Positions 33,504-45,562 of a stretch of DNA of 64,000 bases are shown here, in pieces. The notes under the pieces were generated by a model, which was not told the DNA's origin, did not search any database, and worked only from the letters and a program-made list of their open reading frames with translations. Origin of the DNA: Hyperoodon ampullatus (lineage: Eukaryota; Chordata; Mammalia; Artiodactyla; Ziphiidae); assembly GCA_949752795.1 (NCBI GenBank), contig OX457060.1:107272949-107336948 (forward strand), given 5' to 3'. The stretch's first letter is position 1. Each line of letters begins with the position of its first letter. The position numbers were made by a program, and so were the translations under genes.

Positions 33504-34152
33504 GGCAGAAAAGCACCTCCACCCACCTCAATAGATGTCTGCTTCCTAATCTCTGGAAGCATCTTGAACCAGTAGGGTGAAAAATATGTATGTGTGTGTG
33601 TGTGTATGTGTATATAATATATATACATAATACACATAATATGTATAATATATATCATAGGAAATTATTGCCTTACATGGCAAAGAAGAATTAAAAGTAG
33701 ACAGTAGAGTTAAAGTTGCTAATAAGCTCACCTTAAATGAGAGAGGGTATTCTGGATTACCCAGGTTTTTCCAATATAATTACAAGGGTTCTTAACATTG
33801 GAAGAGGGAAGTAGAAAATGAGAGTCCGAAAAAGGAGATATGACTATGAAATCAGTCAGTGTGGAGCCAGGTGAGCAGGACTGAACTTGCCATATGCTCA
33901 TTTCACAGATGGGAGAAAGAGGCCAGAAGCCAAGGAATCTGGGCAGACTCTAGAAGGCGGGAAAGGCAAGAAAGTAGGTTTTACTCTAGAGATTCCAGAA
34001 GTAACTTAGCTCTGGTGAGACCTTGATTTTTAGCCCAATGAGACCAATTTCAGGCTTCTGCTCTTCATAACTGTAAGATAGCAAATTCATACTCTTTAAA
34101 CCACTTAGGTTTTGGAAATTTGTTATTGCAGCAAAAAAGAATTAATGCAGTG
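33504..34152 (+). mobile_element. MLT1-type solo LTR with internal TG/AT repeat
   Basis: TGTTAGGCAGAAAAGCACCT start, GCTTCCTAATCTCTGGAAGC, then after a simple repeat TTGCCTTACATGGCAAAGAA, GTATTCTGGATTACCCAGGT, ATTACAAGGGTTCTTAACAT, AGAAGCCAAGGAATCTGGG, TTTTTAGCCCAATGAGACCA, CTGTAAGATAGCAAATTC and AACCACTTAGGTTTTGG. It is the same LTR type as the one split at 5.9-6.8 kb. Confidence 0.88.
33588..33660 (+). repeat. TG/TA compound microsatellite inside an MLT1 LTR
   Basis: TATGTGTGTGTGTGTGTATG followed by AT-rich TATAATATATATACATAATA and CACATAATATGTATAATATA. Lies where the LTR family has GAATATGTTACC, so it probably expanded from that short seed. Confidence 0.85.
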
Positions 34153-34299
34153 CTCCTTCATGATATAAAATTTAACACCTTGGCAAGGACCCCAAGAGAC
34201 GCTAACATGGTGCTAGAGGCATAAATAAAACAACTTATGCTAAGTTTATAATTTAACATAAATATTTATGCCTGCATTACTGTTGCTTTCAGCACCTGG

Positions 34300-34812
34300 A
34301 AAAATGAGTGCCTCAGCCTTGAAAGAGGGAAGTGAGCAGTTACCCCAGTATCTGCTACAGTCTAACCATGGCTTTCAGGTAAACTTATTTCATGTAGCAT
34401 GTTTGCTCCATCTGGAAACATTTCCAGCAGGACACTGAAAATGTTAGCTGCTGATGGCACATTGTTAATTTCTGTTCCAGAATTGCCCTTAGTGCTGTTT
34501 TCCCTAAGTTACCATCTTACTCAGGGGAAGTCCAAAAGCAAGGCAGCTTGATGAGGGGGTGCAGAGATCTAGACTCTGCCCCTCAACTTGAGAAAATTAG
34601 GAAGAATCATTCCAGCTCCAGAGCTCCCTGTGGAGATCAGCTGAGATGTCTGAAACTATATCACATTTCAACCTCTCCCTCTGCCTGATAGTGTTTCTCT
34701 TACTCTTTTCCAGGTTTTATTCTCTAAAGCACTCCCCAATAAACTTTCTGCCTGCAACTCTCCATCTTGGAGAGTTCTCTCTTTCCCAGAGATTCATCTA
34801 ACACAATAACTT
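34300..34812 (+). mobile_element. Probable LTR-like repeat with AATAAA
   Basis: Ends with CCAGGTTTTATTCTCTAAAG, CACTCCCCAATAAACTTTCT (AATAAA at 34738-34743), GCCTGCAACTCTCCATCTTG, GAGAGTTCTCTCTTTCCCAG, AGATTCATCTAACAC, the order of U5-like LTR ends in several old mammalian ERV families. 5' limit uncertain. No coding sequence. Confidence 0.45.
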
Positions 34813-35189
34813 TTTAAGGAAAGACATTAACTTTTCTCCCCCCTATTGATATAAGCAGTGACTTTTTAAGTGATGGGCTAAGGGGAAATTATGCATTTAC
34901 TACAATAAGGCCTCAGATTTCTAGAAGGTCAAAGGTGAAGTTTTCAAGGTATAGGGCTTTTTAGAGTGACATACCAAAAAGCAGCTTTACTGTGATGGAT
35001 TGGGGAAGAATTTGTAATCCACCTTTACCATTTGATGTGATCCAGATGTGATGACTTATTTGAGAAATGAAGTAATGTACTCATTTCAAAACGTGGCCAG
35101 AATGAGTTTGGAGATGGATGCATAGGGATGCAATCAATTCTGGAAAGGCTGAGAGGGCCTGGGGACCATGCAGAGGAGGCAATCACTTC
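34813..35189. other. No feature seen
   Basis: Nothing recognised. Confidence 0.4.
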
Positions 35190-35665
35190 ATTAATTCATT
35201 CATATATTGATTCATTCATTAAACAAGTGTTTGTCAAGAACTTTCTAAATGTTTGCCACTGTGTTAGCATAACTGAGAAGAAACGATGCTGTCCTTGTCT
35301 TCTCAGATGGGGTCCAGACTTGTAAACAGGAACTTTTAATACTAGATGACAAATGTTGTCATATAGAAATAGAACCTAGGTAAGGATAGAGGTGAAATAA
35401 TACAGGTGAAACTAATATCCAAGGCAAAGGCCCAAACTTCAGAAAGAGGATAACATGGTATTGCTCAGTGACTTAAAACCACCATTGTAAGATAGAATGA
35501 AGGAGAATATAAGAGAAGGGGGGAGCAGGAGCCAAACTGTGAAATGTCTTATGGGTAGGTCATTTTTAAGAGTTTAGATGCGATCCTGAAGGCTATAAGG
35601 GAGAATTGGAAGATTTTAAGTAGAGAGTGATATAATCAGATTTGCCTTTCAGAAATATCAGTGTG
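35190..35665 (-). mobile_element. L2 LINE remnant, antisense
   Basis: Starts with the L2 3' end in antisense (ATTGATTCATTCATTAAACA, GTGTTTGTCAAGAACTTTCT), then GATGCTGTCCTTGTCTTCTC, AGCCAAACTGTGAAATGTCT, ATCCTGAAGGCTATAAGGGA, AGAGAGTGATATAATCAGAT. Order and spacing match the other antisense copies. Confidence 0.7.
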
Positions 35666-37169
35666 AAACTCCTACAGAGCATGGCTCAGAGGGCACAATC
35701 TGTGGCAGTTTCTGTTGCTTTGTAAACTTGATAACATCAAGGTTCTGTAAACGTTGATCTCTCAGTGCCATGTAGAGATTTAGGATACAGTCTGGCTCTG
35801 ACATCTCTTACTTATAGGATGCAAATAGATTTAAAAAAAATCAGGAAACTCCAACCAAGAAAACACATACAACACCATGGAAATTATTAAGGAGGTCACC
35901 AAAGTTTATAAATATACCAGTGATAGAATCTGTGGCATGATTAAATATGACCTCTCAAATCATGGAACTATAATTTGACTATTTTCAAAAGGCAGTTCTG
36001 CTCAGGGTATGAGCTATAAACTAGTGACCAATGAATCTTACCCTTATTTCCATCGGTATGTTCAAATAATTTTGTCCTAAGACTCCAAAGATGAATAAAC
36101 TTGAGTAATATTAACACAACATAGTAAAGCTGTTTTTAAAAAATGTTTTAGAAGATGTCATTTCCCTTAGACATCAGAGGAAAAACCTATATATTTGGAG
36201 TTTCATTTCCATAAGTTTCAGTAAAAATCTTAGAATCTTATACGGTTTTAAGGAAAAAGTGTTATTAACCCTGATGAAGGTACATTTAACCCTAGGCAAT
36301 AGAAAATCTTAAGTTCTGATACCTGAAATAATCAGAAATGTTGTCTTACCTACAGCTGAATGTTACAAGACTCAGTTCAGACTTATCTTGTTAAGATCAG
36401 GTAGTAATAGTCTATTCCAAACATTTAGTTTTTAGATCTCTGATCTCCTTGAGTCTTATCCTGATTGGTTGCTTTAATAAAAAGCCTTTTCAGGCTCTAT
36501 CTGCTCAGATAATGTCAACTGAGCTGGTGTAGACAGGACAAGAGAAAGATATGAGAAATATTTGCTCTATAAATCTAAAATATAAATCAAATGATGAAGG
36601 CTTCCCAAGAAGCACAATCCTACAGAACAGCAGTTGCTCAAAAAATTATTATTGAACTAGATATATAAAACTCAGTGAAAACCCTGAAAAAGTAGGTTTT
36701 CTTGATATGAGTAATACAATGCCTGATTATCTATATATTAATACATATAATAATTTATATAATACATATATATTAGGTACTTATGGAAGATTAAAAATGG
36801 ACTGATAAAATAATGCAAAATAATAAAAATCTGTACTTGGAAAATACAGTAGTCTGGTCAGATTTTGAGCCATTTAATTTAATGTTGAACAACCACCTAA
36901 GTTTTGTTAAATTTCCTATTTTTGAAACAAACTACTAATATAGAGTATAAATTGCCATTACAGCCCATGAGTTTATTATTTCTGATTAATTGTTTACTAA
37001 ATAATTGAGATTTACTAAAAATTGGAATCTCTTTATAATACCACCCTGGTACAACATTGGTTTTATAAAATCATTATTTCCATGTTCCGTTAGAGATGCA
37101 TTTGGATTTTATTACAGGACTTCTTTATTGATTGTATACACCCCTCTGGGGTAATACCACAGTTTGGGT
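35666..37169. other. No feature seen
   Basis: AT-rich, with an alternating TA-rich patch at about 36735-36776. No repeat family or coding frame recognised. Confidence 0.4.
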
Positions 37170-37400
37170 TGCTTCTGTTATCTTTGACATTTATTCTGTA
37201 TGTCATGTATCTTAAATCTGTACCTCTGACCTAATTTATTATCATGTACTTTAGACTTGCCCATTCAACTGCTGCCCAGATATTTGCACTCTAATATTGC
37301 TTGGACATCTCAAAATGAATATTCAAAACTTAAATAATAATTTCCCCTAAGTCTGCATCTACTTCTGTATCATTCTTTTACTCAGGGAAGCATATCCCCC
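37170..37400 (+). mobile_element. L2 fragment, sense
   Basis: TCTGTACCTCTGACCTAATT, CATTCAACTGCTGCCCAGAT, TGCTTGGACATCTCAAAATG and AATATTCAAAACTTAAATAA parallel the L2 section that follows its RT active site (family CCTACTGGACATCTCCACTT, then CTCAAACTCAACATGTCC). Confidence 0.45.
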
Positions 37401-37889
37401 GAAATATCTGATAACAAAAGGAATATTTTGACAAAGAAATATCTGTGCTTTTTATTACCAAGTAATGCATGTAACAAATATTATCTGACTTCATCCCATC
37501 CTTAAAACCACACTTGAACTTTTAGACTTTCATATTTTACTTTCTATATTGTGAGAATTTTACTAGAATGTTTTACTACATATTATTTTAAAGGTCTGTT
37601 GGAAAAATTTACCAAGTTATAACAGTAATGTCTGTATGCGTAAGACTGATATCATTAACATTGCTGTTCATTAATGCAATTCATTATTTCCTGGGAAGTC
37701 TGAGATGGAAATGAAATAATCACATGGGGACTAAAATATGGTCCCCTATATCTCTCCCTTCCCCTGGTTTAAGACATAGGTGAAGTGTCAGAGAATGAGC
37801 AGGTATTGAACAGGCTTATTGGCCTCTTCTGAAAGGAGGAAGGTTAGTAAACAGAGCAAAGCTAACAAAATCAGCCTCAGTATAATAAT
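37401..37889. other. No feature seen
   Basis: Nothing recognised. Confidence 0.4.
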
Positions 37890-38110
37890 TACCATTTGCT
37901 TCAAGTGTGCTATATGCCAAGCACTGATCTAAGGCCTTTACGTATACTTAACACTCAAACAGCTAAAGTGGTAGTTAAACTGATTATCCTCATTCTATAG
38001 ATATGAAAAAGGAAACATATATGGGAGAGAAAAACTTACCAGAGGTAAAAAATGAAGTAGGTAGAGGAACCATGCTTGGAGCTTTGTTTAGCTATAAGGC
38101 CAAGACTTTA
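37890..38110 (-). mobile_element. MIR SINE, antisense, near full length
   Basis: TGTGCTATATGCCAAGCACT, GATCTAAGGCCTTTACGTAT, TTATCCTCATTCTATAGATA, TGAAAAAGGAAACATATATG, AACTTACCAGAGGTAAAAAA, GAACCATGCTTGGAGCTTTG, ATAAGGCCAAGACTTTAAAC: antisense MIR from the 3' end into the tRNA-like head. Confidence 0.8.
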
Positions 38111-38379
38111 AACTAAAATTTTTCCTACCCATAGTACGCTCTCCAATATGTCTCTTATAACACTGTTAATCACACCTCAGCTTTCCACCTTAGAAACAAG
38201 GCTTAGCTTTGAGAAAGAGAGGGACATAAATGGAGAGAATAAATATTTCATCTCAAGATGGAAAGGGGATATGTGATTTTGGTTACTTCGCAATTTTTAA
38301 AGAGTTGATCTTTAAATATTTATTTTAAGCTCACACCAAAATGCCTAGTGCTTCTAGAGCATGAATGTTAGTCTTGTCT

Positions 38380-38765
38380 TCTGCTTTCCTCTCTCTTAAC
38401 CACCAAGTATTTTTTTATTGTACCTCCAGGATTGTTCTAAAACCGATCCTGTTATCTCTATCCTGACACATCCTTCCCCTCTGCATGTGACATTTCTTCC
38501 TAACTGGTTTAATATCATCATGTTTAGCGTTTTATAAATTATTCTCTAAATTTAAACAAGTGTATACTTTTCAAAATGCAAATCTGATCACATTAATTCC
38601 CTGGAAAAAAAAAACCTGAATACTTCTCGTTTCTGAATGGATAGCATATTTTTGTATAATCTAGTCTCTTAGCCCTCCAGCTTCCTACTTTCCAGGTCAC
38701 ACTTCATAATCCAACTATATCTTACATCCTAAGCCTTTCAATGCACCTCATGCTCTCCTGCGTAT
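38380..38765 (+). mobile_element. L2 fragment, sense
   Basis: CAGGATTGTTCTAAAACCGA, AAAATGCAAATCTGATCACA, TTAATTCCCTGG, TGAATACTTCTCGTTTCTGA, TCCAGGTCACACTTCATAAT and CTTTCAATGCACCTCATGCT follow the sense L2 order (TCTTTCTAAAACACAAATCT, GATCATGTCACTCCCCTG, CTTCAATGGC). It ends where antisense L1 begins. Confidence 0.55.
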
Positions 38766-38935
38766 GGACTTTTGATTATTCATGTTAAAAGAATTTTTGA
38801 TTTACAGAGTAGTTGCATCAATAGTCCAGGGTTCTTTAGTATTGTTCACTCTGCTTCCTCTAATACTAACAACTTGCACATTCATTAAAACTATGAAATT
38901 AACATTAGCACAGTACTGTTAAGGAAACTGCAGTC

Positions 38936-39144
38936 TTTTTTTTTTTTTTTTTGCGGTACGCGGGCCTCTCACTGTTGTGGCCTCTCCCGTTGCGGAGCAC
39001 ATGCTCTGGACGCGCAGGCTCAGCTGCCATGGCTCACGGGCCCAGCCGCTCCATAGCATGTGGGATCTTCCCAGACCGTGGCATGAACCCGCATCCCCTG
39101 CATTGGCAGGCAGACTCCCAACCATGGTGCCACCAGGGAAGCCC
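38936..39144 (-). mobile_element. CHR SINE, antisense
   Basis: 17-base T run, then GCGGTACGCGGGCCTCTCAC and a body ending CCACCAGGGAAGCCC. Several CpGs survive. Inserted into the L1M 3' UTR region. A duplication cannot be fixed because both flanks are T-rich. Confidence 0.96.
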
Positions 39145-41355
39145 CCCTTTTTGCTGTTTTCACCAGTTTTTACACAGTGCTTTTTCTAATCCAATACCTG
39201 ATGCAGGTCTTCATGCTGCATTTAGTTGTTGTGTTTCCTTAGTCTTCTTCTATCTGTGACAGTTCCTTAGTCTTTTAATATCTTTCAACATACTAATGCT
39301 TTTAAGAGTACTGGTCAATCATTTTGTGTAATGTACTTTCAATTTGAATTTCTTTGGTGTGTCCTCATGGTAAGGTTAAAGTTATACAGCTTAGGGGTTT
39401 TTTTTTGCAAAAATACTGCAGAAGTGGTGTGGCTTTCTCAGTGTATCACGTGAGGGAGTACATGATGTGATATGTCTTATTACTGGTGCTATTAGTCTTG
39501 ACCACTTCGTTAAGGACTTGTCCATGGTAAAGTTACTATTTTTGATTTGTAACTGATAAGTATCTTGAAAGATGTTTCGAAACTATGCAAATATGCTGTT
39601 GGTCCTCAAACTTTTGCCACTAATTTTGGCATCCATTTGGTAGAACTTGCCTAAAGAAAAAATATTGTGTTGTTCTGATGGTGATTTTCTGTCTTCCTCA
39701 ATCCTACATTAATTTTTTTTAGTGAGAAGGTTCTGTCTCTTTTCCTCCATTTATTCATTCATTCATTCATTTATATCACTATGAATTCATGGGTGTTTAT
39801 TTTATTCTGGGGGTTATAATCAGTACTGTTTTATATGTTACTCAAATTGTTGAACAATTATTGAGCTTTAGCCATTAGGAATTCTTGGAGATTGGCTTCT
39901 GTGCATTTTCCACATCCTCATCACAATTTGAACTAACACTTTCTTTTCTAACATTCATAGAATGATATAGATTCATCTTGTATTTTCTCTGCCCTACAAT
40001 CAACCACTTTTCTGAGTTGGCTTTGTTTAGTTCTTTGAGAATGGCACTTAGAAACCAAGATCTAGGTCCTAGGTATGCTCAATTTTACAGTGATAGTGTT
40101 GCTTCCAGTCCCTCTTATTAGACAGAGATAAGAAATGCATCTGTTGAAACCTACTACACACATAAAGTAATTCCAGAATTGCTAACCCATACTTTGTAAG
40201 CAAAAAAGAACTAGAGCACTAGTTACTAACTAGAGCACAACATTTGTTAATAGTTCTTTTTGTCATTAATCTTAGAGTATCAGGTCAAATTACTGTTTTC
40301 CAAAGATAGTCTAGTTATTTTCTTCCCTACTTGTTTTGTTATTATTCAAATAATAGGTTCGTCTGTTTAACTGATATCTCCATATCTTGTTTTTGTTTTT
40401 ATTTACATACAGTAAAACATATTCTTTCTGGTACTTAGTTCTGTGGATTTTGATAAATGCTTTGAGTTGTATATCTACAACACAACTGTGAATGAGAATA
40501 ATTTCATCACTCCCAAAATTGTCCTGAATTGCCCCTGTTTAGTTAATTTATTCCACATCCTCAAAACTAGAAAGCACTAGTCTATTTTCAATCCTACACT
40601 TCTGTCCTTCCCAGAATATCATATACATGGAATCATACAGCATATGACTCTTTGGGTCTGGCCAAAGCTTTCAAATGAATTTAAGGTTCATTCATATCAT
40701 TCCATGAAAAAATAGTGTGTTCTATATTATCACTGTGTAGTATTCATTTGTTGGCTGTACAACAGTTTATCCATTCATCTGTGGAATGACATCTGAGTTG
40801 TTTCTGGTTTGGGTGACTATGAATAAAGCTGTTATAAATATTCATGTACAGATTTTTATGTGAACATAAATTTTCATTTCTTTTGAATAAATAGCTAGGA
40901 GTGGGACTGTGTGGCAATATAGTAAGTGTCTATTTAACTTTATGAGAACTAGCCAACCAGTTGTCTATAGTGGCTGGACATTTAGCATTTTCACCAGCAC
41001 TGTATGAGAGTTCCTGTTACTCTACATCCTTGCCATACCTTTGTAGTGCAATATATGTTTATGCTAATTACTGATTATGTGAATAGTCATATATCAATGT
41101 GGTTTTGATTTGCATTATGTAGTGACTAATGCTGTTGAGCACCTTTTCCTATGCTTATTTACCATCCATATATCTTCTTTGGTGAAGTTTCTATTTAGAT
41201 CTTTTACCTATTTTTTCAATTGGTTTTAGTGCTTGTTGTCATTGTTAAGCTTTCAGCATTCTTTATATATTCTAGAAACAGACATTTTTGTCAAAAATGT
41301 GACTTGCAAATGTTTCTTCCAAGTATTTGACTTGTCTTTTCATTACCTTGTCTTT

Positions 41356-41571
41356 TTATTTTTTTGCGGTATGTGGGCCTCTCACTGTTGTGGCTTCTCC
41401 TGCTGCGGAGCACAGGCTCCGGGTGCACAGGCCCCGGACACACAGGCTCAGCGGCCATGGCTCATGGGCCTAGCTGCTCCACGGCATGTGAGGTCTTCCC
41501 AGACCGGGGCACGAACCTGTGTCCCCTACATCGGCAGGCGGACTCTCAACCACTGCACCACCAGGGAAGCC
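41356..41571 (-). mobile_element. CHR SINE, antisense
   Basis: Short T-rich tail, GCGGTATGTGGGCCTCTCAC, a body with an extra internal GTGCACAGGCCCCGGACACA duplication-like segment, and the end CCACCAGGGAAGC. Perfect 13-bp target-site duplication TTACCTTGTCTTT at 41343-41355 and 41572-41584, in L1M sequence. Confidence 0.96.
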
Positions 41572-42890
41572 TTACCTTGTCTTTCTTAAAGCTAGATATT
41601 TTAATTTTAATAAAATTCAGTTTTTACTTTTATTGTATGGATTGTGTTTTGATATATGTATGTTAAGGAAGAAAAAATTTTTTTGCCTAAGTGATTATCA
41701 CAAATGTTTTCCTGTTTTCTTCTAGACTATTTATAGTTTTATATCTTATATTTAAGTCTGTTTAATTTTGAGCTAATTTTTGGTACAAGATGTGAGATAC
41801 AATTTAAGGATTATTATTTTTTACATATTTATAAATGTTCCAGTACCAGTGGTTAAAAATGTATAAATGTTCTATTGTCACTTGGTGAAAAGACTACTCT
41901 TTTGCAATGAGCTGCCTTTGCATTCTTGTCAAAAATAAGTAGACAGCATTTGTGTGGGTCTATTACTTGATTTTCTATTCTGTTCTCTTTTATTCCATAT
42001 GTTTATCCACTTGCCTTGATTAATGCAGAATTATAGTAAGTCTTGGAATCTTACTATGAGTCCTTAAACCTTTCTTTCAAATTGTTTTGGCTCTTCTAGT
42101 CCCTTTGCCTTTATGTGAAAATTCTTCACGAGCTTGTCAATATCTACAAATAGAATGCTCGAAACTTGATTGGGATTCTGTTGAATCTACAGATCAGTTT
42201 GGGTAAAACTACCATTTTAAACTATTTAGTCTTCTGAGTCACAGACATAGCATATCTCTACATCTATTTAGGTCTTTGATTTCTTTCATCAATGTTTTGT
42301 ATTTTGTATCATACAGATCCCGAACCTTCTTTGTGAGATTTGTACCTAAATACTTAATTTTGTGATGCTACTGTAAATGATGCTTTTAAAAACTTTTCCA
42401 ATTGTTAATTAAGAGATACAATTGATTTTTTTTTCTTTTTGTATGTTGACCTTATATCCCAGGACCCTTCTAAACTTACTTATTAATTTTAGGAGTTTTT
42501 GTGTAGGTCCTTCGAGATTTTCTAAATAGGCAATTCTGTCTGTGAATAGATGCAGTTTTACTTCTTCCCTTCCAATCTAAATACACTTTCTTTTTTACTT
42601 CTTGCCTTATTACACTAGAATTACTAGTACAATGTTTAATAGGACTTGTAAGAACAGACTTGTTCCCAATTAAGGGGGAAACTTTCACCTTTGAATATTA
42701 AATATCTCATAAATTGGAGATTTTTATAGATGTCTTTTATCAGGTTAAGAAAACAAATTATCCCTAGTTTGTTAAAACTTTGATAATGAATGGACATTTT
42801 TCTTTATCTGTTGAGGTGATTATATGATTTTTTAAAAATTCCATTTAAATGATGAAATAACAGAGTGGAAAAGGGGTGTTCGCTGACATT

Positions 42891-43699
42891 CTGATTAAGC
42901 TTCAGCCTTAGGTAGACACAATGTTCCTGTGTATGGAGCATGTGACCTTCTCATTGTTATTGACTCCCCCTAAGCTTTTAGTTCTGGCTTCAACATGTAT
43001 TCCTGTCCCTCTTCCAACAATAGACGACTTGTTTGTTTTTTGCTTGTTCATTTTCACTAGCTATATTGGATTTTCACCAATGCCCAAAGATGTCTATTTC
43101 TTACCCCTTTCAACTAGAGAATAATGCATTTTTCCATATAGGAGATAAAGAAGATCCAGGCAGATTTTTTATGTTCGCACACAGCAACTGCTCTTCCCTT
43201 TCACCTAGGTGTGCACTAATTCAGAAACTTTCTTAGTATTCTCAAATTTTGGGGGGTTGATAGAGGGAAAATATCTACAGAAATGTGCCAGTCCCCTTAT
43301 ATCTGTGGCCTCCAGAAGCTCCACACTGTCTCCCCACACTTAACTTTTGCCAATTTGTTCACTGTTCTTGTTGAATTATTCTAATAGTCTCCACATGCAT
43401 CTGCTCTAGATAAGCAAGTGCTTGAGTCCTGTCTCTCTCTGCAGGTGTCGTTCCCTAGAATTTATGCTAGATGATTACCTTGTAACCTCAGATCCCTGAT
43501 GGATACAAGAAATGTGATGGATTTTCATTTTGTCCAAATTTTTGTTGTAAGAGTATATGTGATGCTCCTTCTAGCTCGCTATATTAATAAGTGAAATCTA
43601 GAAGTCCTACTCTCTTTTGAAAACCTCTTCCTTCCTGTGGAACATTTTCATGTCTTCCACCTTATACCCTTCCATCAATCTCTTCAGAGACTTGCCAAA
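42891..43699. other. No secure feature
   Basis: May contain more decayed antisense L1 (CTATATTGGATTTTCACCAA, TTTCAACTAGAGAATAATG), but I cannot align it with confidence. Overlapping 67-codon frames at 42921-43236 have no recognisable domain. Confidence 0.35.
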
Positions 43700-43945
43700 T
43701 TATACACTCTCTCTTATCCTTGTGATTAAGTGTTCTTTCAGATAACTTCCTCCAAAAAGCCATCTCTCATTTCAAAAAGTAAAGAGTCCCTCCTATGTGA
43801 TTCCTCATGTACTTCTCTATTATTACACTTATTTAATTCCTTGTAATTTCATATTCACTAGTCCATTATTTATTCATTTAAGATTCCTGAAGGCAGGAGC
43901 CTGTTGCATTGCCAGTTCCTGTCACGCTTGGTAGGCATCTGATGA
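43700..43945 (+). mobile_element. L2 3'-end fragment, sense
   Basis: CCTCCAAAAAGCCATCTCTC (family CAGAGAAGCCTTCCCTGAC), TGTACTTCTCTATTATTACA, CTTATTTAATTCCTTGTAAT, AAGATTCCTGAAGGCAGGAG, CTGTTGCATTGCCAGTTCCT, GCTTGGTAGGCATCTGATGA: ordered L2 3' end. Confidence 0.7.
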
Positions 43946-45103
43946 TCATTTCTATATGGAAGACTTTCTATTATGGATACCAGAAACAGTGTAGACAAGA
44001 AGTATGGTATTACACAAAAGTCCTCAACATAAACCTAGAATCCAAAATATCACAAATGTTAAATATGTCTTTTAACTGTGCAAGAGATCCATGCTCCAAG
44101 AAAATGGAAAAACTCTTGGATATTAGACAATAGAATGTAAAATCAGTGGAGGCAGGAATGTATCCTTTTAATACCCTTCTCCCAGTAACACTCATTGTAG
44201 AGTAAATTGAAAATTTTTAGAGGTAGAAAACAGGGGGAAAAATGTGAAGAATAATCCAGATATCTACTCTTGTTTTGGGAAAGCAATTAACACTATTAGG
44301 AAATTTTTAAATTTTTAATTATCATCAATATCCATAGGGAGCCCTTTGCTAAATCCTAACATAAATCCTAGATAAACTTTATATTTGGTGTGTTCCCTGG
44401 CTTTTTCAAAATATTATACAATTTTAAAGTAACAGAAAATATGTTTAGGGAAAATATAGATGAACTTCACAGAGAAAAGGAAGACCGGATCCTCATCTGT
44501 AGGTAATAATGGTAGGGACAGTGAATAATCCCAGAGCTAACAACCAGGAAACAGCTTACCTGGCCCAAGATACACAGACAATAGGCAGCTTCCCAACACG
44601 CTAAAATATATTTCCTTAGGGAATAAATTTAATTACTGTACTAGTAAAATCAATGGATATTCAAGTTATTTCCCCAAAGAATTCAACATTCATTCAACAT
44701 TTACACAAGAAGAACTGAGAAATCTTTCACTGCCTTATGCTCTGAGCCATAGTTAATTGCAGTTTACTTTTTAATTTTTTAATATATACTATTAATTATA
44801 ATCATGAAAATAGACCTAAACATTTTAACATAACAATGCTAGACTCATAAAGCTGCAGCCTCTTTCCAGCCTTTAAGTGGTGCTAAATTCTCATTTGGCT
44901 ACAGAGGAATTTCATTAAATCTACAAATAAATATCCCATAAATGAAAATTTAAACTTAACCTTGTCCTCTTTTTGCAGTATATCTCATTCTAAAGAAATT
45001 ATCAACAGGACTGCTACCTTTTAAAATAGAGGTGGGGAAAAGGAGAGAAAAGATTGCTAGTTTATATCTAAGAACTTGGCACTTTCCAGTAACATCCAAA
45101 TGT
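43946..45103. other. No feature seen
   Basis: No recognised repeat. Frames of 61 and 74 codons at 43909-44195 overlap on opposite strands without support. Confidence 0.4.
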
Positions 45104-45114
45104 CTAAAATTATT

Positions 45115-45329
45115 ATTTTTTTTTTTTTTTTTTTTTTTGCTGTACGCGGGCCTCTCACTGCTGTGGCCTCTCCCGTTGCGGAGCACAGGCTCCGGACACA
45201 CAGGCTCCGCGGCCATGGCTCGCGGGCCCAGCCGCTCCGCGGCATGTGGGATCTTCCGGGATCGGGGCACGAACCCGTGTCCCCTGCATCGGCAGGCGGA
45301 CTCTCAACCACTGCGCCACCAGGGAAGCC
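45115..45329 (-). mobile_element. CHR SINE, antisense; best-preserved copy
   Basis: Long T run (45116-45138), GCTGTACGCGGGCCTCTCAC, and a near-consensus body ending GCCACCAGGGAAGCCC. It keeps about 19 CpG dinucleotides in 200 bp (hand count), far more than any other place in the window. Flanked by an 11-bp duplication CTAAAATTATT (45104-45114 and 45330-45340). Low divergence and the long tail suggest the youngest insertion here. Confidence 0.97.
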
Positions 45330-45562
45330 CTAAAATTATTTTCACAGTATACACTTACAATCGTTGGATATCTGGCCAACTGAAACTAGATTTTTAGAAT
45401 CGAAATTATCAAAGAGTAAAAACCTTTTAACACTGGACAATAGCTCTTAAGTGGATTTGTAAACATAAACAGCTTGAATAACTGTTAGCACTCATCCCTC
45501 TCTCTCTCTCTGTACAGTCTTTCTCCTTGCATCTATATACACAGCTGCAGGTGTGAGGTAGT

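Larger units (their letters stand above)
38780..42890 (-). mobile_element. Long L1M remnant, antisense (3' UTR into ORF2)
   Basis: From left to right this is the reverse complement of an old L1. First the 3' UTR: TTTGATTTACAGAGTAGTTG, CTTCTCTAATACTAACAACTT, ATCATACAGCATATGACTCT, TTCATTTGTTGGCTGTACAA, GAATAAAGCTGTTATAAATA. Then the ORF2 end: GAACTAGCCAACCAGTTGTC, TTTGATTTGCATTATGTAGT. Then the RT region: TCTGTTGAATCTACAGATCA, TAGGTCTTTGATTTCTTTCA, ATATCCCAGGACCCTTCTAA and AATTCTGTCTGTGAATAGAT. About 3.7 kb without the two SINEs that interrupt it (38936 and 41356). No open frame remains. Possibly two adjacent pieces. Confidence 0.8.
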
